Of a DNA stretch of 62,211 bases, positions 60,567-62,211 are shown piece by piece. The number at the start of each line of letters is the position of its first letter. Position 1 is the stretch's first letter. The stretch is from assembly GCF_016862115.1 (NCBI RefSeq), contig NZ_BOMI01000171.1, positions 1 to 62,211 of the forward strand. The letters run 5' to 3'. Made by a program: the position numbers and the translations under genes. This DNA comes from Paractinoplanes deccanensis (GTDB taxonomy: Bacteria > Actinomycetota > Actinomycetes > Mycobacteriales > Micromonosporaceae). The notes under the pieces are model-generated. The model had not been told where the DNA came from. It made no database searches and worked only from the letters and a program-made list of their open reading frames with translations.

Positions 60567-61360
60567 CCGACGACGACTTCCTCCGCGCCGAGCTGCGTCA
60601 CGAGCTCACGTCGCACCAGCCCGATCGCACCGCGATGCTCAACCGGATAGCGGCCAACCGGGCGGCCGGGCCGTCCCCGCGAGGCCGCCGCCTGCGGCTC
60701 GCCGGCGCGGCGGCGGCTGTGGCCACGGTGCTGGGGCTTGGTGGGGTGGCTCAGTGGGCGCTCGCCGACGAGCACGGGCCGAATCCGCCGGCTGCGCCGC
60801 CCGTGCCGGTTCCCACCACTACCTTGGTGCCGTCTTCCCCCGCGCCGTCTTCCCCCGCGCCGTCCCGCCCCGTGCGGACGTCTACCGCGCCCTCCTCTGC
60901 GCCGGCTGCCTCGTCCGCCCCGCCGCCCTCGCCCACAGCGGAAGTGCGCGGACACCCGGGGGACACCCAGGTCGAGAAGGGCACCCTGTGGTCCGACGGC
61001 TCGGTGGCCGCCGACGGCCGCAGCCAGGTCACGCTCAAGGCGGGCACGGACCTCACCAGCCTCGACCTGGTCATGCGGGTGTCGCCGGCGGCCGGGCTCA
61101 CCTCCGCCGGCGTGACATCCCCCGACGGGGAGCGGATCTCGGCCTCGGTGAGCCGCTCGGGTGATGCCTTGCTCTACCGCTTCACCCTGGCGCCGGGCGC
61201 GACATTGCCGGCGGGCACGTATGTCTTCACCGCTCGCTACGGCGGCGCGATCGAGGGCCGGGACGCGGGGGAGGACACGTACGAGGCCTTCGCCGACACC
61301 ACCGTGGACGATGAGAACAAGCGGTTGCACGTTTACGGGAACTACTTTCCGGAGGACTGA
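60563..61360 (+). CDS. membrane partner of sigma factor (anti-sigma-like)
   Basis: Predicted 265-residue single-pass protein. GTG 60563 overlaps the sigma stop as GTGA, with a GGGAGG ribosome-binding site. Residues 1-40 are cytoplasmic (AELRHELTSHQPDRTAMLNR); the membrane helix is about 46-66 (LAGAAAAVATVLGLGGVAQW); residues 70-125 are a Pro/Ser/Thr-rich linker; residues 130-265 are a beta-rich outer domain (VTLKAGTDLTSLDLVMRVSP, YGGAIEGRDAGEDTYEAFAD). No zinc motif of classical anti-sigma factors is seen. Its role as regulator is inferred from position. Confidence 0.82.
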   Translation: MTDDDFLRAELRHELTSHQPDRTAMLNRIAANRAAGPSPRGRRLRLAGAAAAVATVLGLGGVAQWALADEHGPNPPAAPPVPVPTTTLVPSSPAPSSPAPSRPVRTSTAPSSAPAASSAPPPSPTAEVRGHPGDTQVEKGTLWSDGSVAADGRSQVTLKAGTDLTSLDLVMRVSPAAGLTSAGVTSPDGERISASVSRSGDALLYRFTLAPGATLPAGTYVFTARYGGAIEGRDAGEDTYEAFADTTVDDENKRLHVYGNYFPED

Positions 61361-61490
61361 CGGGGTCGCTGCCGGCGTCTGATTCTGGTGGGAGCGTCGG
61401 GTCGCCTCGGCTGTGTGACTCCGGCGCGCAGGTGGGCCACTCCCTCATGAGGTCCGCCCGTCGGGAGGCGCGCTCTGGATGGGGCTCGGT

Positions 61491-61618
61491 GTGCTCTCCG
61501 TGCGGCCTGGCTGTGGTGGGGCGCGGTCTGGGTGGGGCTCGGCCGTGGTGGGGCGTGCTCTCCCTGCGGCCTGGCCGCGGTGGGGCGCGGTCTGGGTGGC
61601 GCTCGGCCTCGGTAGGGC
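61491..61618. repeat. 64-bp imperfect tandem duplication
   Basis: Two 64-bp units (61491-61554 and 61555-61618) start with GTGCTCTCC and share GGTGGGGCGCGGTCTGGGTGG. Partial copies lie on both sides (from about 61470 and to about 61680). The plus strand is G-rich. Confidence 0.85.
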
Positions 61619-61695
61619 GCGCTCTTCGCGCGGCCCGCCCGCTGCAAGGTCCGCTCCGCGAGGCCCGCCCGCGGGACCACCGTCCATGAGGCCGG

Positions 61696-61735
61696 CCCAC
61701 CACGAACCACGCCCACCACGAACCACGCCCACCAC
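61696..61735. repeat. 16-bp tandem repeat
   Basis: Two exact copies of CCCACCACGAACCACG (61696-61711, 61712-61727) are followed by a half copy. The sequence lies in the long gene-free stretch after 61360. Confidence 0.85.
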
Positions 61736-61810
61736 AAAGCCCGCCCTCCCAGGGGGCCCCCGTCCTGCGAAAGCCATTCTCGCGCTAAACGCGAGATCGC
61801 GTGGACGCCC

Positions 61811-61836
61811 TGTGGATAACTGGTGACTGTGGATAA
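61811..61836 (+). promoter_or_regulatory. two DnaA-box-like sequences
   Basis: TGTGGATAA occurs at 61811-61819 and 61828-61836, same strand, 17 bp apart. This is the core of the DnaA box (its complement is TTATCCACA). Two boxes without dnaA or dnaN nearby are not an origin. They may be a DnaA-titration or regulatory site upstream of the promoters that follow. Confidence 0.5.
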
Positions 61837-61938
61837 CCGAGCCTGCCTTTGCGTATCCGCTTCCACTGTCCTTCGCGACCGCGCCGATGCCCTTCTCCTG
61901 GCCGCTCAGACGGTGCGACCCGCAGGCGGGCCCCCGAT

Positions 61939-61967
61939 TTGGCGAACTGGGGATCAAGGAGTAATGT
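61939..61967 (+). promoter_or_regulatory. sigma-A-type promoter P1
   Basis: TTGGCG (61939-61944), 17-bp spacer, TAATGT (61962-61967). The -35 context GATTTGGCG is identical to the second promoter at 62156. It points toward the right edge and no gene start follows before 62156. Confidence 0.65.
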
Positions 61968-62155
61968 TTTCCGAGCCGCCAGGGAGACGGGCGAGCGAGC
62001 CGGACTCGGAAGAGGCCGGGCGCGGCCGTCCTGACGGAAACCACGAACTCAGCACGGGTGAGATCGTCCTGCCTTACAGCGGGTCGGTCGAGTCGCGTTG
62101 ATTTGTGGTGCCCTCACCATTCCGGTGTCGGTGAGTTCGGGTGCGAAACCCGGAT

Positions 62156-62184
62156 TTGGCGGAACGGAGTGAGGCGGGTAAAGT
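62156..62184 (+). promoter_or_regulatory. sigma-A-type promoter P2
   Basis: TTGGCG (62156-62161), 17-bp spacer, TAAAGT (62179-62184). It is the same type and spacing as the one at 61939, 217 bp downstream. Tandem strong promoters followed by no reading frame suit a stable-RNA operon beyond the window edge; the gene itself is not visible. The region 61968-62155 holds no gene. Confidence 0.65.
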
Positions 62185-62211
62185 TAGACGAGCGCGCCGG
62201 AGCGGTTAGCC

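Noticed and set aside
61811..61836. Replication origin
   Set aside because: Only two DnaA-like boxes are present, without dnaA, dnaN or a box cluster.

Overview
The window is about 62 kb of very GC-rich DNA with strong third-position G/C bias, frequent GTG starts, ATGA/GTGA start-stop overlaps, nickel superoxide dismutase, a complete ergothioneine core operon, SigE-family ECF sigma factors, Tat-type secreted enzymes and a perfect CebR/CelR operator. This fits a soil actinomycete. The sigma factors and the right-edge promoters suggest Micromonosporaceae (Actinoplanes-like), but the genus is an inference. It looks like chromosome: no transposase, integrase, tRNA or CRISPR array was seen.

Layout. 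1-8 kb: repeat-containing TPR-like protein, AhpD-like protein, VOC protein, membrane diguanylate cyclase, secreted phosphodiester glycosidase, PIG-L deacetylase, SagB-like oxidoreductase, small membrane protein. 8-13.8 kb: flavin reductase with NiSOD, an unknown protein with a possible papain-like Cys/His core, and a LysR/SDR/MDR/RpiB-like block. 13.8-22.3 kb: secreted PQQ-type sugar dehydrogenase behind the CebR box, DHFR-like/AraC pair, serine hydrolase, unknown genes, and three broken genes (histidine kinase, XRE-DUF5753 regulator, membrane protein). 22.3-28.7 kb: DinB and metal-hydrolase pair, anchored beta-propeller, DUF1877, unknown membrane protein, delta-60 repeat protein.

29-40 kb is the functional core: egtABCD (minus strand, four overlapping genes) faces a HisC-like aminotransferase across a Crp-like palindrome. 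Next come PhoD phosphatase with a lipid kinase, then an overlapping three-gene unit: SigE-family sigma factor, membrane protein with three tandem repeats of about 55 residues, and an amidoligase, closed by a 15-bp hairpin. A GGDEF-EAL protein follows. 42-49 kb holds an ABC importer whose ATPase gene is separated from its permease/binding-protein/benzoylformate-decarboxylase operon by a G-rich minisatellite. 49-56 kb: an orphan coiled-coil protein of lower GC content, small membrane proteins, a GlxA-type regulator, YceI, a solute-binding lipoprotein, a luciferase-like oxidoreductase and a methyltransferase.

56-61 kb is the second notable block: three overlapping prepilin-like genes, one with Ig-like repeats and one a GspK/PilX-like protein with a large ricin-type lectin region, followed by a second SigE-family sigma factor and its membrane partner. 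The right edge carries tandem repeats, two DnaA-box-like sequences and two similar strong sigma-A promoters pointing out of the window, possibly the leader of an rRNA operon.

The best candidates for an undescribed system are the sigma/triple-repeat/amidoligase unit and the lectin-bearing pseudopilin cluster. A genome-scale pattern also stands out: convergent gene pairs here mostly overlap or lie close together, while the four longest convergent gaps are filled by private minisatellites.
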